64,000 nucleotides of DNA from Vibrio mexicanus. GTDB lineage: Bacteria > Pseudomonadota > Gammaproteobacteria > Enterobacterales > Vibrionaceae. The position numbers and the translations under genes were made by a program. Every line of letters starts with the position of its first letter. The stretch's first letter is position 1. The stretch is taken from contig NZ_JYJP01000119.1 in assembly GCF_001012815.1 (NCBI RefSeq), forward strand, positions 1 to 64,000, given 5' to 3'. Shown one piece after another: positions 27,825 through 35,967 of this stretch. The notes beneath the pieces are model-generated. The model worked only from the letters and a program-made list of their open reading frames with translations. It did no database searches and had not been told where the DNA came from.

Positions 27825-29666
27825 ATGCCTAAATATAGATCAGCAACCACAACTCATGGCCGTAATATGGCCGGTGCTCGCGCGCTTTGGCGTGCAACGG
27901 GTGTTAAAGACGAAGACTTCGGCAAGCCAATCATCGCCGTAGTTAACTCATTTACTCAGTTCGTTCCAGGTCACGTTCACCTGAAAGACATGGGCCAACT
28001 CGTCGCTCGTGAAATTGAAAAAGCCGGCGGTATTGCTAAAGAATTCAACACCATCGCGGTTGATGATGGTATCGCAATGGGTCACGGCGGCATGCTGTAC
28101 TCTCTTCCATCGCGTGAGCTTATCGCAGATTCCGTAGAGTACATGGTAAACGCGCACTGTGCTGACGCCATGGTATGTATCTCGAACTGTGACAAAATCA
28201 CTCCGGGAATGCTAATGGCGTCAATGCGCCTAAACATCCCAGTGATCTTTGTCTCTGGTGGCCCAATGGAAGCAGGTAAAACCAAGCTTTCTGATCAAAT
28301 CATCAAGTTAGACTTGGTGGATGCAATGATCCAAGGTGCTGACCCGAAAGTCTCTGACGAGCAAAGTGAGCAAATCGAGCGCTCTGCATGTCCAACTTGT
28401 GGTTCATGTTCTGGAATGTTCACCGCAAACTCAATGAACTGCCTAACCGAAGCACTTGGTCTATCTCAGCCAGGTAACGGCTCTATGCTAGCAACGCACG
28501 CAGACCGTGAGCAGCTATTCCTAAATGCTGGCCGACGCATCGTTGAACTGACACGCCGTTACTACGAGCAAGATGACGAATCCGCACTGCCACGCAACAT
28601 TGCAACCTTTGATGCGTTTGAAAACGCCATGGCGCTAGATATCGCCATGGGTGGCTCAACCAACACGATTCTTCACCTATTGGCGGCAGCTCAAGAAGGT
28701 GAAGTAGACTTCGACATGGAAGATATCGACCGCCTATCTCGTCAAGTACCTCACCTATGTAAAGTGGCGCCTTCGACTCAGAAGTACCACATGGAAGACG
28801 TTCACCGCGCTGGTGGTGTAATGGCTATCCTTGGTGAACTGGATCGCGCAGGTCTTCTGCATAGCGAAGCCCGCACTGTGTTGGGTTTGAGCATGAAAGA
28901 ACAGCTGGCTCAGTACGACATCATGCAAACTGAAGACGCTGACGTATTAAAGTTCTTCCGCGCAGGCCCTGCGGGTATTCGTACCACACAAGCCTTCTCG
29001 CAAGATTGTCGTTGGGATCGCCTTGACGATGACCGTGTTGATGGCTGTATCCGAACTAAAGAAAACGCATTCAGCCAAGAAGGCGGCCTAGCCGTTCTTT
29101 CAGGTAACATCGCGCTAGACGGTTGTATCGTTAAGACTGCGGGTGTTGATGAGAGCATCCACAAGTTCACCGGCCCTGCTGTGGTATTTGAAAGCCAAGA
29201 AGATGCGGTTGAAGGCATCTTGGGTGGCAAAGTGAAAGCAGGTGATGTGGTTGTTATCCGTTACGAAGGTCCAAAAGGTGGTCCGGGCATGCAAGAGATG
29301 CTTTACCCAACCACTTACCTTAAGTCTATGGGCCTAGGTAAAGAGTGTGCACTTCTCACTGATGGTCGATTCTCTGGTGGTACATCAGGTCTATCTATCG
29401 GTCACGCTTCACCAGAAGCGGCAAATGGCGGTGCAATTGGCCTAGTTAAACAAGGCGATATCATCGCTATCGACATTCCAAACCGTTCAATCTCGCTTGA
29501 AGTTTCAGACGAAGAGCTAGCCGCTCGCCGCGCTGAGCAAGATAAGATTGGTTGGAAGCCAGTTGACCGTGTTCGTGAAGTGTCATTTGCACTAAAAGCA
29601 TACGCAAGCATGGCAACCAGTGCTGACAAAGGCGCAGTTCGCGACAAATCTAAGCTTGAGGGTTAA
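27825..29666 (+). CDS. ilvD: Dihydroxy-acid dehydratase
   Basis: IlvD is the iron-sulfur dehydratase that converts dihydroxyisovalerate and dihydroxymethylvalerate to the matching 2-keto acids. The 613-residue protein has the cluster-ligand motifs CISNCDKITPGM and ACPTCGSCSGMFTANSMNC, plus GGSTNTILHLLA and the C-terminal GRFSGGTSGLSIGHASPEA. Length is close to E. coli IlvD (616), and the frame is intact. It follows ilvE at 29 bases and precedes ilvA by 3 bases. Confidence 0.97.
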   Translation: MPKYRSATTTHGRNMAGARALWRATGVKDEDFGKPIIAVVNSFTQFVPGHVHLKDMGQLVAREIEKAGGIAKEFNTIAVDDGIAMGHGGMLYSLPSRELIADSVEYMVNAHCADAMVCISNCDKITPGMLMASMRLNIPVIFVSGGPMEAGKTKLSDQIIKLDLVDAMIQGADPKVSDEQSEQIERSACPTCGSCSGMFTANSMNCLTEALGLSQPGNGSMLATHADREQLFLNAGRRIVELTRRYYEQDDESALPRNIATFDAFENAMALDIAMGGSTNTILHLLAAAQEGEVDFDMEDIDRLSRQVPHLCKVAPSTQKYHMEDVHRAGGVMAILGELDRAGLLHSEARTVLGLSMKEQLAQYDIMQTEDADVLKFFRAGPAGIRTTQAFSQDCRWDRLDDDRVDGCIRTKENAFSQEGGLAVLSGNIALDGCIVKTAGVDESIHKFTGPAVVFESQEDAVEGILGGKVKAGDVVVIRYEGPKGGPGMQEMLYPTTYLKSMGLGKECALLTDGRFSGGTSGLSIGHASPEAANGGAIGLVKQGDIIAIDIPNRSISLEVSDEELAARRAEQDKIGWKPVDRVREVSFALKAYASMATSADKGAVRDKSKLEG

Positions 29667-29669
29667 CCC

Positions 29670-31217
29670 ATGAGTGAGCCTGTTACTGCTAAGGATAGCG
29701 GACAATCTGGTGCAGACTACCTGCGCCAGATCTTAAGAGCGCCAGTGTACGAAGTGGCGACCGTCACTCCGTTGCAATCCATGCCACGTTTGTCACAGCG
29801 CACAGGCAATGAAGTTCAGATTAAACGAGAGGACCGTCAACCGGTCCACTCATTCAAACTTCGCGGTGCTTACAACATGGTGGCAAACCTCTCGGAAGAG
29901 CAAAAAGCCGCCGGTGTCATTACGGCTTCAGCGGGTAACCATGCGCAAGGTATGGCGCTTTCTGGCACAAAGTTAGGCATTAAAACCACTATCGTAATGC
30001 CAAAAACTACGCCAGACATTAAAGTCGAGGCCGTTCGTGACTTTGGTGGTGATGTGGTTCTGCACGGTAGCAACTTTGACGAAGCCAAAGCAGAAGCCGT
30101 GCGTCTGTCTGATGCTCATAGCTATACATTTGTTCCCCCTTTCGATCATCCATTAGTGATCGCAGGTCAAGGTACGATCGGTATGGAGATGCTGCAGCAA
30201 AACGGCCATCTAGACTATATCTTCGTTCCTGTCGGCGGTGGTGGTATAGCTGCAGGTATCGCGGTATTAGTTAAGCAACTGATGCCAGAAATCAAGGTAA
30301 TTGCCGTTGAACCAGAAGACTCTTCTTGTTTGAAAGCAGCCTTAGACGCAGGCGAGCCTGTGGTATTGGACCAAGTCAGCATGTTTGCCGATGGCGTCGC
30401 AGTGAAGCGCATTGGTGAAGAGACTTTCCGCCTATGTCAGAAGTACATTGATGGCCACATTGCCGTATCGAGCGATGAAATCTGCGCTGCAGTTAAAGAC
30501 ATCTTCGAAGATACCCGAGCAATCGCCGAGCCTTCAGGTGCGGTGGCATTAGCAGGCCTTAAGAAGTTTGCTGAGCAAAACCAGCTACAAGGTAAACAGT
30601 TAGGGACAATACTGTCTGGCGCTAACACCAACTTCCACGGCTTACGCTATGTTTCAGAACGTTGTGAGCTCGGTGAGAAGCGTGAAGGCTTACTTGCAGT
30701 GACCATTCCAGAGCGCCAGGGTGCCTTCTTTGAGTTCTGTAATATCATTGGCGGTCGAGCGGTGACTGAGTTTAACTATCGTTACAACGATGACAGTTTG
30801 GCCAATATCTTTGTTGGTGTTCGCCTGCAAGGCGGCCAAGAAGAGCTGGAGAACATCATTCAGGATTTGCGTGATGGTGGCTACCCAGTGGTTGATTTGT
30901 CAGACGACGAAATGGCGAAACTGCACGTGCGCTACATGATTGGTGGTAAGCCATCCAAGCCACTCAAAGAGCGTTTGTACAGCTTTGAGTTCCCTGAATA
31001 TCCTGGTGCGCTACTGAAATTCTTAAGCACACTGGGTACACATTGGAACATCAGTCTGTTCAACTACCGTAACCATGGTGCCGATTACGGCCGAGTTTTA
31101 TGTGGTTTCGAACTGGATGAAGCAGATTTGGCTCAGTTCTCATCTCACCTTCGTGAGCTGGGTTATCAGTGCAAAGACGAAACCGACAACCCGTCGTATC
31201 AGTTCTTCCTGTCCTAG
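29670..31217 (+). CDS. ilvA: Threonine ammonia-lyase (biosynthetic threonine deaminase)
   Basis: IlvA deaminates threonine to 2-oxobutyrate, the committed step to isoleucine, and is feedback-inhibited by isoleucine. The 515-residue protein has the PLP lysine in SFKLRGAYNM (K63), the PLP phosphate-binding loop GGGGIAAGIAV, and an N-terminal fold-type II catalytic domain of about 320 residues. Two ACT-like regulatory domains follow (for example REGLLAVTIPERQGAFFEF and YSFEFPEYPGALLKFL). The double regulatory region marks the biosynthetic rather than catabolic form. It ends the ilvGMEDA operon at a terminator. Confidence 0.96.
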   Translation: MSEPVTAKDSGQSGADYLRQILRAPVYEVATVTPLQSMPRLSQRTGNEVQIKREDRQPVHSFKLRGAYNMVANLSEEQKAAGVITASAGNHAQGMALSGTKLGIKTTIVMPKTTPDIKVEAVRDFGGDVVLHGSNFDEAKAEAVRLSDAHSYTFVPPFDHPLVIAGQGTIGMEMLQQNGHLDYIFVPVGGGGIAAGIAVLVKQLMPEIKVIAVEPEDSSCLKAALDAGEPVVLDQVSMFADGVAVKRIGEETFRLCQKYIDGHIAVSSDEICAAVKDIFEDTRAIAEPSGAVALAGLKKFAEQNQLQGKQLGTILSGANTNFHGLRYVSERCELGEKREGLLAVTIPERQGAFFEFCNIIGGRAVTEFNYRYNDDSLANIFVGVRLQGGQEELENIIQDLRDGGYPVVDLSDDEMAKLHVRYMIGGKPSKPLKERLYSFEFPEYPGALLKFLSTLGTHWNISLFNYRNHGADYGRVLCGFELDEADLAQFSSHLRELGYQCKDETDNPSYQFFLS

Positions 31218-31265
31218 TTCTTAGCTGAATGAGCTCTTAACTGACATAAGATTAGTGAAACTTTT

Positions 31266-31295
31266 AAAAGCCAATCCTTGCGATTGGCTTTTCTT
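31266..31295 (+). terminator. Rho-independent terminator of the ilv operon
   Basis: AAAAGCCAATC-CTTGC-GATTGGCTTTTCTTT, 48 bases after the ilvA stop. Confidence 0.85.
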
Positions 31296-31366
31296 TATCT
31301 GCTGTCTTTTCCAGTTTTAGATTAAATGCACTAAACGCATAAATATAATGCTAAAGTTTCATTTTA

Positions 31367-31396
31367 ATCATAGTGATATACGAACTACACTATGAT
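31367..31396. promoter_or_regulatory. Operator-like inverted repeat upstream of acuI
   Basis: ATCATAGTG (31367-31375) and CACTATGAT (31388-31396) are exact complements separated by 12 bases, 60 bases before acuI. Size and symmetry suit a LysR- or GntR-type regulator. The neighbouring LysR gene is a candidate but nothing proves the link. Confidence 0.45.
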
Positions 31397-31455
31397 CACT
31401 TTCCTTGCTGACACATTTACAGCCAATCAATCTGGCTATCCTGTTGGAGATAAAC

Positions 31456-32435
31456 ATGTTTAATGCATTAGTTCTAAATCAAGAAGAAAAACGTACCATT
31501 GCTAACATCGAACAGATCGATGAATCTCACTGCCTGAAGGCGACGTTCTCGTTGAAGTCGATTACTCATCTCTTAACTACAAAGATGGCCTGGCGATTAC
31601 CGGTAAAGGCAAGATCATCCGTAACTTCCCAATGGTGCCGGGCATCGACATGGCGGGTAAGGTGATCAGCTCTGAAGACAAACGCTACCAAGCTGGTGAC
31701 GCCGTTGTCCTAACAGGTTGGGGCGTAGGTGAGAACCACTGGGGTGGCATGGCGCAACGCGCTCGTCTTAAAGCAGATTGGTTAGTACCACTACCAAAAG
31801 GCCTAGACAGCAAAAAGGCCATGATGGTTGGCACCGCTGGTTTCACTGCAATGCTATGTGTACAAGCCCTACTTGATGGCGACGTAAAACCTGAAGACGG
31901 TGAAGTGCTTGTGACAGGTGCGAGTGGCGGTGTTGGCTCTGTAGCCGTGACGCTTCTTGCTCAGTTAGGTTACAAGGTTGCAGCGGTTACTGGCCGTGTA
32001 GAGCAAAACGGCCCACTACTTGAAAAGCTAGGTGCAAGCCGCATTATCGACCGTACTGAATTCGAAGAGCCTGCACGTCCACTTGAGAAGCAAGTATGGG
32101 CAGGTGCTGTCGATACGGTAGGCAGCAAAGTTCTGGCTAAAGTGCTAGCGCAAATGGATTACAACAGCGTTGTGGCAGCTTGTGGTCTTGCGGGTGGATT
32201 TGACCTGCCAACTACAGTAATGCCATTCATTCTGCGCAATGTACGCCTACAAGGTGTGGATTCGGTAATGTGCCCAACTGAAAAACGTATCGCGGCTTGG
32301 GAAAAACTGGTTGAGCTACTACCAGAGAGCTACTTTGAGCAAGCGTGTACTGAAGTTGCTCTAGAGCAAGCACCTCAATACGCAGAAGACATCACCAATG
32401 GTCAAGTGACAGGCCGTGTAGTGATTAAGCTTTAA
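31456..32435 (+). CDS. acuI: Acryloyl-CoA reductase / YhdH-type quinone oxidoreductase (frame broken once)
   Basis: This is a medium-chain dehydrogenase/reductase of the AcuI/YhdH group, NADPH-dependent enzymes shown in some bacteria to reduce acryloyl-CoA to propionyl-CoA and so detoxify acrylate. Motifs: NYKDGLAITGKGKI (read in the second frame), FPMVPGIDMAGKV, the nucleotide-binding GASGGVGSVAVTLL and IDRTEFEEP. A one-base deletion near 31533 breaks the frame between QIDES and LPEGDVLVEVDYSS. One added base gives 326 residues, near E. coli AcuI (324). The substrate in this organism is inferred from the family. Confidence 0.88.
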
Positions 32436-32451
32436 AGCTAAAATGAATGAT

Positions 32452-32631
32452 AAAAGCCAGCCCTTATACCCAAGTAACCTCAAGATGCTGGTTCAGCGAG
32501 CATTGCCTAGTTTGCAAACGCGGCAACGATTCGACAATCTAGTGGTTCTAAATTGAGAATCGTTAACAAAGTATGCGGGCTAGGCAAACTCGCCCTTCGG
32601 GAGCGGTTCACTATATTGTGCTGGCTTTTTT
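32452..32631. repeat. Palindromic intergenic repeat seated inside the acuI terminator
   Basis: AAAAGCCAGC (32452-32461) and GCTGGCTTTTTT (32620-32631) would together form a normal terminator stem for acuI but are 158 bases apart. The sequence between them is a large imperfect palindrome: GCGAG/CTCGC, TGCCTAG/CTAGGCA and AACGATTC/GAATCGTT nest inside one another. It starts with ATACCCAAGTAAC, shared with 17528. It looks like a mobile-type intergenic repeat that entered a terminator loop. Confidence 0.65.
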
Positions 32632-32668
32632 GTGTTCAAACTTCCGTCCTGACCATTTAACGAAAGCA

Positions 32669-33612
32669 TTATTCGCTTAACCCCATATCTTCAATGCGCT
32701 TTGATATTAAGCGGCCACACTCTTCCTTCACAATGGCTCTTAGCCACTCTTGCGCCGGTGAATGCTCGCACCTTGGATGCCAAATCATTGAATAGTCGAA
32801 TGGAGTGAACTTAAACGGCAATGGTTTGACCGCCAAATCGTAACGCTCAGCCACTAGATACGCTAAATCCGCAGGCACGGTGATGATAATCGGCATGGTA
32901 TCAACAATCGCTAGAGCAGCTTCCAGATGATAAGCACGCAGCACCATTTTACGCTTCGGTGAACCGACTAAAGCCTGTTCGAGCAAGGCTTTGACACCAT
33001 CACTGATCGCTATCATGGCATGCGGATAGCGAGAGTAATCTTCCAAACTCATCTCTTTATTGGCTAGTGGATGCTGTTTAGATAACAGACACAACACACC
33101 TACCTTACCCAGTACGTCACTACGCAGTGGCTCAACTGGTCCCGTAGGGCGACAAATGGCTAAGTCAGCACTCTCATAGGTAAGCTGATCAGCCAATCTA
33201 TCGTGCTGCAGAGGTAAGAATTCAAACGAGACTTGGGGGCTTCTTGGTATATACGCGGCAAAGCAAATGGCAGAATGGTTTGCATTGCATAATCGGTAGT
33301 GGCAATGGTGAACGTCTGGTCGCACTGTTTAGGCTCAAACTCAACCGGTGACAGTAACTGACGCAGCGATTCCAGCGGCTCCCCTAAGCTTCGATCGATT
33401 TCCAGTGCTTTTTCTGTCGGGATGAGATGCTGCCCTTGCCGAGTAAACAAAGGGTCGCCGAGCAGATCTCGCAGACGCCCTAACACGCGGCTCATAGCAG
33501 ATTGACTCAGGTTAAGACGCGTCGCAGCTTTGCTCACGCTGCTCTCTTCTATCAAGACTCGCAGCGCCACCAGTAAGTTTAAATCTCGACGGTAGACTTC
33601 TTCTAATTCCAT
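32669..33612 (-). CDS. LysR family transcriptional regulator (frame broken once)
   Basis: The N-terminal 60 residues form a LysR-type winged helix-turn-helix (LLVALRVLIEESSVSKAA, TRLNLSQSAMSRVLGRLRD, GDPLFTRQG). The rest is a periplasmic-binding-protein-like effector domain (FTIATTDYAMQTILPF, SADLAICRPTGP, VDTMPIIITVP). A one-base deletion in a CCCCC tract near 33260, after IYQEAP, breaks the frame. One added base gives 314 residues. The ATG at 33612 (MELEEVYRRDLNLL) fits the family start. The target is unknown; acuI, convergent and adjacent, and the gene itself are the obvious candidates. Confidence 0.88.
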
Positions 33613-33622
33613 ACAAACCTCA

Positions 33623-33643
33623 TACACTTATCGCTATAGTGTA
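33623..33643. promoter_or_regulatory. Inverted repeat at the LysR gene promoter
   Basis: TACACT (33623-33628) and AGTGTA (33638-33643) flank a 9-base centre, 11 bases upstream of the LysR start codon. This is the size expected for an autoregulatory LysR-type site. Confidence 0.4.
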
Positions 33644-33651
33644 ATCGACAG

Positions 33652-33680
33652 GCAAAAAAAATCCCGCCTTTCAGCGGGGA
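33652..33680 (-). terminator. Terminator for the minus-strand small gene at 33782
   Basis: On the minus strand CCCGC-TGAAAG-GCGGG is followed by a run of T. It ends about 100 bases after the stop of the small membrane-protein gene. Confidence 0.65.
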
Positions 33681-33781
33681 AGCCCAAGAAAACTGGGGAT
33701 AGTGTCGGAATGTATAGGTTGTTAGCTCAGTATGTGCGGTACTAAGCCCATGTCTGATAGGTGTTACTCAGAGTGGAAACA

Positions 33782-33964
33782 TCAATTGTTTTGCTCTTCA
33801 GAAGCATCGTGCCCGCGATGCGTCTCAAGCCAAATCCCAATAATCGTCGCACTTATGCCCATAAGTGGCGATAGTGATGGTTCCGCTGGTCCTCTCAAAA
33901 ACAATGCACAAATCGAAATAAAACAAAGAACGTAATAGATGGTCAGTCTATCGATTGTGCTCAA
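33782..33964 (-). CDS. Small hypothetical membrane protein (60 aa, TTG start)
   Basis: From a TTG start at 33964 this ORF encodes 60 residues. AAGGAG lies 6 bases upstream, an excellent ribosome binding site that decides the start. Two hydrophobic stretches, LTIYYVLCFISICALFL and SPLMGISATIIGIWL, suggest two membrane helices joined by a short loop (RGPAEPSL), followed by a polar tail ETHRGHDASEEQNN. The open frame continues further upstream, but that part lacks membrane character and a ribosome binding site. I do not recognise a family. A minus-strand terminator lies downstream and tusA is divergent on the other side. Confidence 0.6.
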   Translation of the reverse strand: MSTIDRLTIYYVLCFISICALFLRGPAEPSLSPLMGISATIIGIWLETHRGHDASEEQNN

Positions 33965-34111
33965 ATCTCGCTCCTTGCATTTGTGTTCGCTTTTAATTGT
34001 TACCAACTTGTTAACTAAATTAAAACAAATTGATCCGTTTGCCAAGTGCTTATTGAATATTTTTTCTTCAACAGTATCATCAGCCTCTCCAAAGCTAGAT
34101 ATGAATAGACC

Positions 34112-34360
34112 ATGACGATTAATACTGAACTTGCTCAACACACGCTGGATGCCCAAGGACTTCGCTGTCCAGAGCCTGTAATGATGGTCAGGAAGACAAT
34201 TAGAAAGATGCAAGATGGTGAAATACTGCTCGTAACGGCAGATGACCCATCAACCACTCGCGACATTCCAAGCTTTTGCCGTTTTATGGACCACGAATTG
34301 GTTGCGGCGCAAAGTGATGAGCTGCCTTATCAATACCTAATTAAAAAAGGCGTGGCGTAA
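34112..34360 (+). CDS. tusA: Sulfurtransferase TusA
   Basis: TusA accepts sulfur from the cysteine desulfurase IscS and passes it to TusBCD for 2-thiolation of tRNA wobble uridine. The 82-residue protein has the family motif LRCPEPVMMVRK, with the persulfide-bearing C19 at the same position as in E. coli TusA, and the C-terminal IPSFCRFMDHELV. Length is typical (81-83). Its stop codon lies at the start of a 17-base tandem repeat. Confidence 0.95.
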   Translation: MTINTELAQHTLDAQGLRCPEPVMMVRKTIRKMQDGEILLVTADDPSTTRDIPSFCRFMDHELVAAQSDELPYQYLIKKGVA

Positions 34361-34424
34361 AGTCTCTATACCCGTAAAGTCTCTATACCATAGTGACTTG
34401 AAGACCCTAGTGACTTCAAATGCG
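34357..34424. repeat. 17-base periodic repeat after tusA
   Basis: GTAAAGTCTCTATACC occurs at 34357 and 34374, and TAGTGACTT at 34391 and 34408, so four units follow each other at exactly 17-base spacing. The first unit contains the tusA stop codon. Confidence 0.7.
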
Positions 34425-34452
34425 GGATTCAGAGCGATTTAAAAATCCAAAC

Positions 34453-34488
34453 AAAAAGGCAGCACTCCAACAGGGTGCTGCCTTTTTT
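34453..34488 (+). terminator. Rho-independent terminator of tusA
   Basis: AAAAAGGCAGCAC-TCCAACAGG-GTGCTGCCTTTTTT, eight perfect base pairs flanked by A and T tracts; it may also serve the convergent gene at 34557. Confidence 0.88.
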
Positions 34489-34494
34489 AATTCA

Positions 34495-34552
34495 ATACTG
34501 CGTTAGTTCTATACTGCGTTAGTTCTATACTGCGTTAGTTCTATACTGCGTC
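34495..34552. repeat. 16-base tandem repeat, about 3.6 copies
   Basis: The unit ATACTGCGTTAGTTCT is repeated three times exactly, plus a partial copy ATACTGCGT, ending 5 bases before the stop of the gene at 34557. Confidence 0.9.
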
Positions 34553-34556
34553 GAGA

Positions 34557-34814
34557 TCAATCTTGCGACTGCTGATAAACCTGCGATTGTAGCTTGTCGA
34601 GTTGCTTTTGCATGTTACGCATCTCTTGGTGCATAGGAATAATATGAGCCACTCGAATCCAAGATTCGACCATAAGCCCAGTCATAATGATTGCGCCAAC
34701 CACCATTGGTAACCACATGTCAGTAAGCACCATACCCAGTAAGGTCAGTACCAAACCAAAGGTGAATAAGTAGCTTTGACTTTGTGGGGTCATTCCCATG
34801 TAACGTGTAAGCAT
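34557..34814 (-). CDS. Small hypothetical membrane protein (85 aa)
   Basis: The 85-residue protein has two likely membrane helices (YLFTFGLVLTLLGMVLT and LPMVVGAIIMTGLMV) followed by a polar, coiled-coil-like tail (MRNMQKQLDKLQSQVYQQ). I do not recognise a named family. GAGGG lies about 8 bases before the ATG, and a candidate promoter (TTGTCA, 16 bases, TATTCA on the minus strand at 34834-34861) precedes it, so it looks like a genuine monocistronic gene. It is convergent with tusA. Confidence 0.72.
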   Translation of the reverse strand: MLTRYMGMTPQSQSYLFTFGLVLTLLGMVLTDMWLPMVVGAIIMTGLMVESWIRVAHIIPMHQEMRNMQKQLDKLQSQVYQQSQD

Positions 34815-34833
34815 AATTGCGCCCTCTCGCCAC

Positions 34834-34861
34834 TGAATACAAGATTAAAGTAGCATGACAA
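34834..34861 (-). promoter_or_regulatory. Candidate promoter of the 85-aa membrane protein gene
   Basis: Reading the minus strand: TTGTCA, 16-base spacer, TATTCA, with the start codon 20 bases after the -10. Judged by eye. Confidence 0.35.
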
Positions 34862-34973
34862 TTGTGACACTACTATGTCAGTTATCACACATCATCGACT
34901 TTTAGATTCAGAGTTTGATCTGGCGCATTTATCCACTCAGTTTTGTTTTTTCGACTCATTTTCGCGACAAGAT

Positions 34974-35528
34974 TTATACGATTGCCGCTGCCACCGCTAA
35001 ACCTATAAACAGCAATGCGGTGATCTTACGAATCAAACCTAGCGGCAATTTATCCGCCGATAACTTACCAATAATCACCACAGGAACGTTGGCCAGTAAC
35101 ATGCCAATGGTGGTGCCTAAGATGACCATAAACAGCGCATCCGCAAACTGCGCACCAAGAATTGAGGTGGCGATTTGAGTTTTGTCGCCAATCTCAGCAA
35201 CAAAAAAGGCGATGAAGCTGGCGATAAATGGGCCGCGATTGGAGATCCCTTCATCGTCATCTAGTTTATCGGGAATTAGAACCCAAGCGGCCATGGCAAT
35301 AAAGCTGACCACCAGCACCCATTTCAGCACTTCTTGAGATAAATGATCCGCGACCACCACACCAAGCCAGGCAGCTAAGGCATGATTGGCTATTGTGGCT
35401 AGAAATATCGCCGCAATGATGGGAATCGGTTTACGGTATCGACTAGCTAAAAGCAGGGATAAAAGTTGGGTCTTATCGCCTATTTCGGCTAAGGCGACAG
35501 TTGAAATTGATATAGCTAAAACGCTCAC
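34974..35528 (-). CDS. mneA: Manganese exporter MneA (TMEM165/GDT1, UPF0016 family)
   Basis: The 184-residue protein belongs to the UPF0016/GDT1 cation exporter family, defined by two E-x-G-D-K-[TS] motifs. Both are present: ALAEIGDKTQLL near residue 11 and FVAEIGDKTQIA in the second half. It has about six membrane helices. The V. cholerae homologue MneA exports Mn2+, and the yybP-ykoY manganese riboswitch directly upstream supports the same role here. I use the GTG at 35528 because the family starts VSVLAISISTVALAE; an upstream start at 35597 would add a non-membrane stretch. It is divergent from glyQ, as in V. cholerae. Confidence 0.9.
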   Translation of the reverse strand: MSVLAISISTVALAEIGDKTQLLSLLLASRYRKPIPIIAAIFLATIANHALAAWLGVVVADHLSQEVLKWVLVVSFIAMAAWVLIPDKLDDDEGISNRGPFIASFIAFFVAEIGDKTQIATSILGAQFADALFMVILGTTIGMLLANVPVVIIGKLSADKLPLGLIRKITALLFIGLAVAAAIV

Positions 35529-35604
35529 GACATGCTCGTTTGGGGCGGGATTATTATATTTAACCGTAGACAAACCTCGCGCCCCACCCCGGTTCACGAT
35601 GTTT

Positions 35605-35750
35605 GTCTAAGGTCTTGCTAAACGATATCGACTTATGTGTTGTTGTGGTCGATTGTCGTCTCGAATGCCATGATGATTTTGCATCAATTATGTTGACAGA
35701 CGAACCTAACATCCCAGTGTTGATGATTAGGTAAGCTACTCCCCAAAGAC
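35605..35750 (-). promoter_or_regulatory. yybP-ykoY manganese riboswitch upstream of mneA
   Basis: On the minus strand the hallmark elements follow in order: GGGGAGTAGC (35744-35735), a P2-type hairpin ACCTAA...TTAGGT, GTCAACATAA (35697-35688), and AAGACCTT (35616-35609). These match the conserved yybP-ykoY aptamer. Downstream, TGGGGCG and CGCCCCA (35586-35580 and 35547-35541) can form a stem ending just before the start region and may be the expression platform. Confidence 0.85.
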
Positions 35751-35967
35751 GCGTGAATTCTAGCCACCTCTCGCCTTCAACTCAAGTGACAATCGTGTAA
35801 ATAAATTCCTTTTCGGAAAAATTTCGAGTCAAAGCCACTATTTTTCCATTAAACGACATTTTTGGTGAGTAAATAGGCAAGATTACCTCTACTCGCATGA
35901 CCAATATCTGGGTATACTTGATCGTTATTTTTTATTAAATCATTAGAAGAATCGCGCGAACCTGACT
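35751..35967. other. Divergent promoter region between mneA and glyQ
   Basis: This holds the promoter for the mneA riboswitch leader on the minus strand and the glyQS promoter on the plus strand. I see a TATACT at 35911 but no well-spaced -35 element for it. Confidence 0.4.

Noticed and set aside
33732..33935. Plus-strand 67-codon frame opposite the small membrane-protein gene
   Set aside because: Antisense to the 60-residue frame, which has the better ribosome binding site and membrane-like composition.
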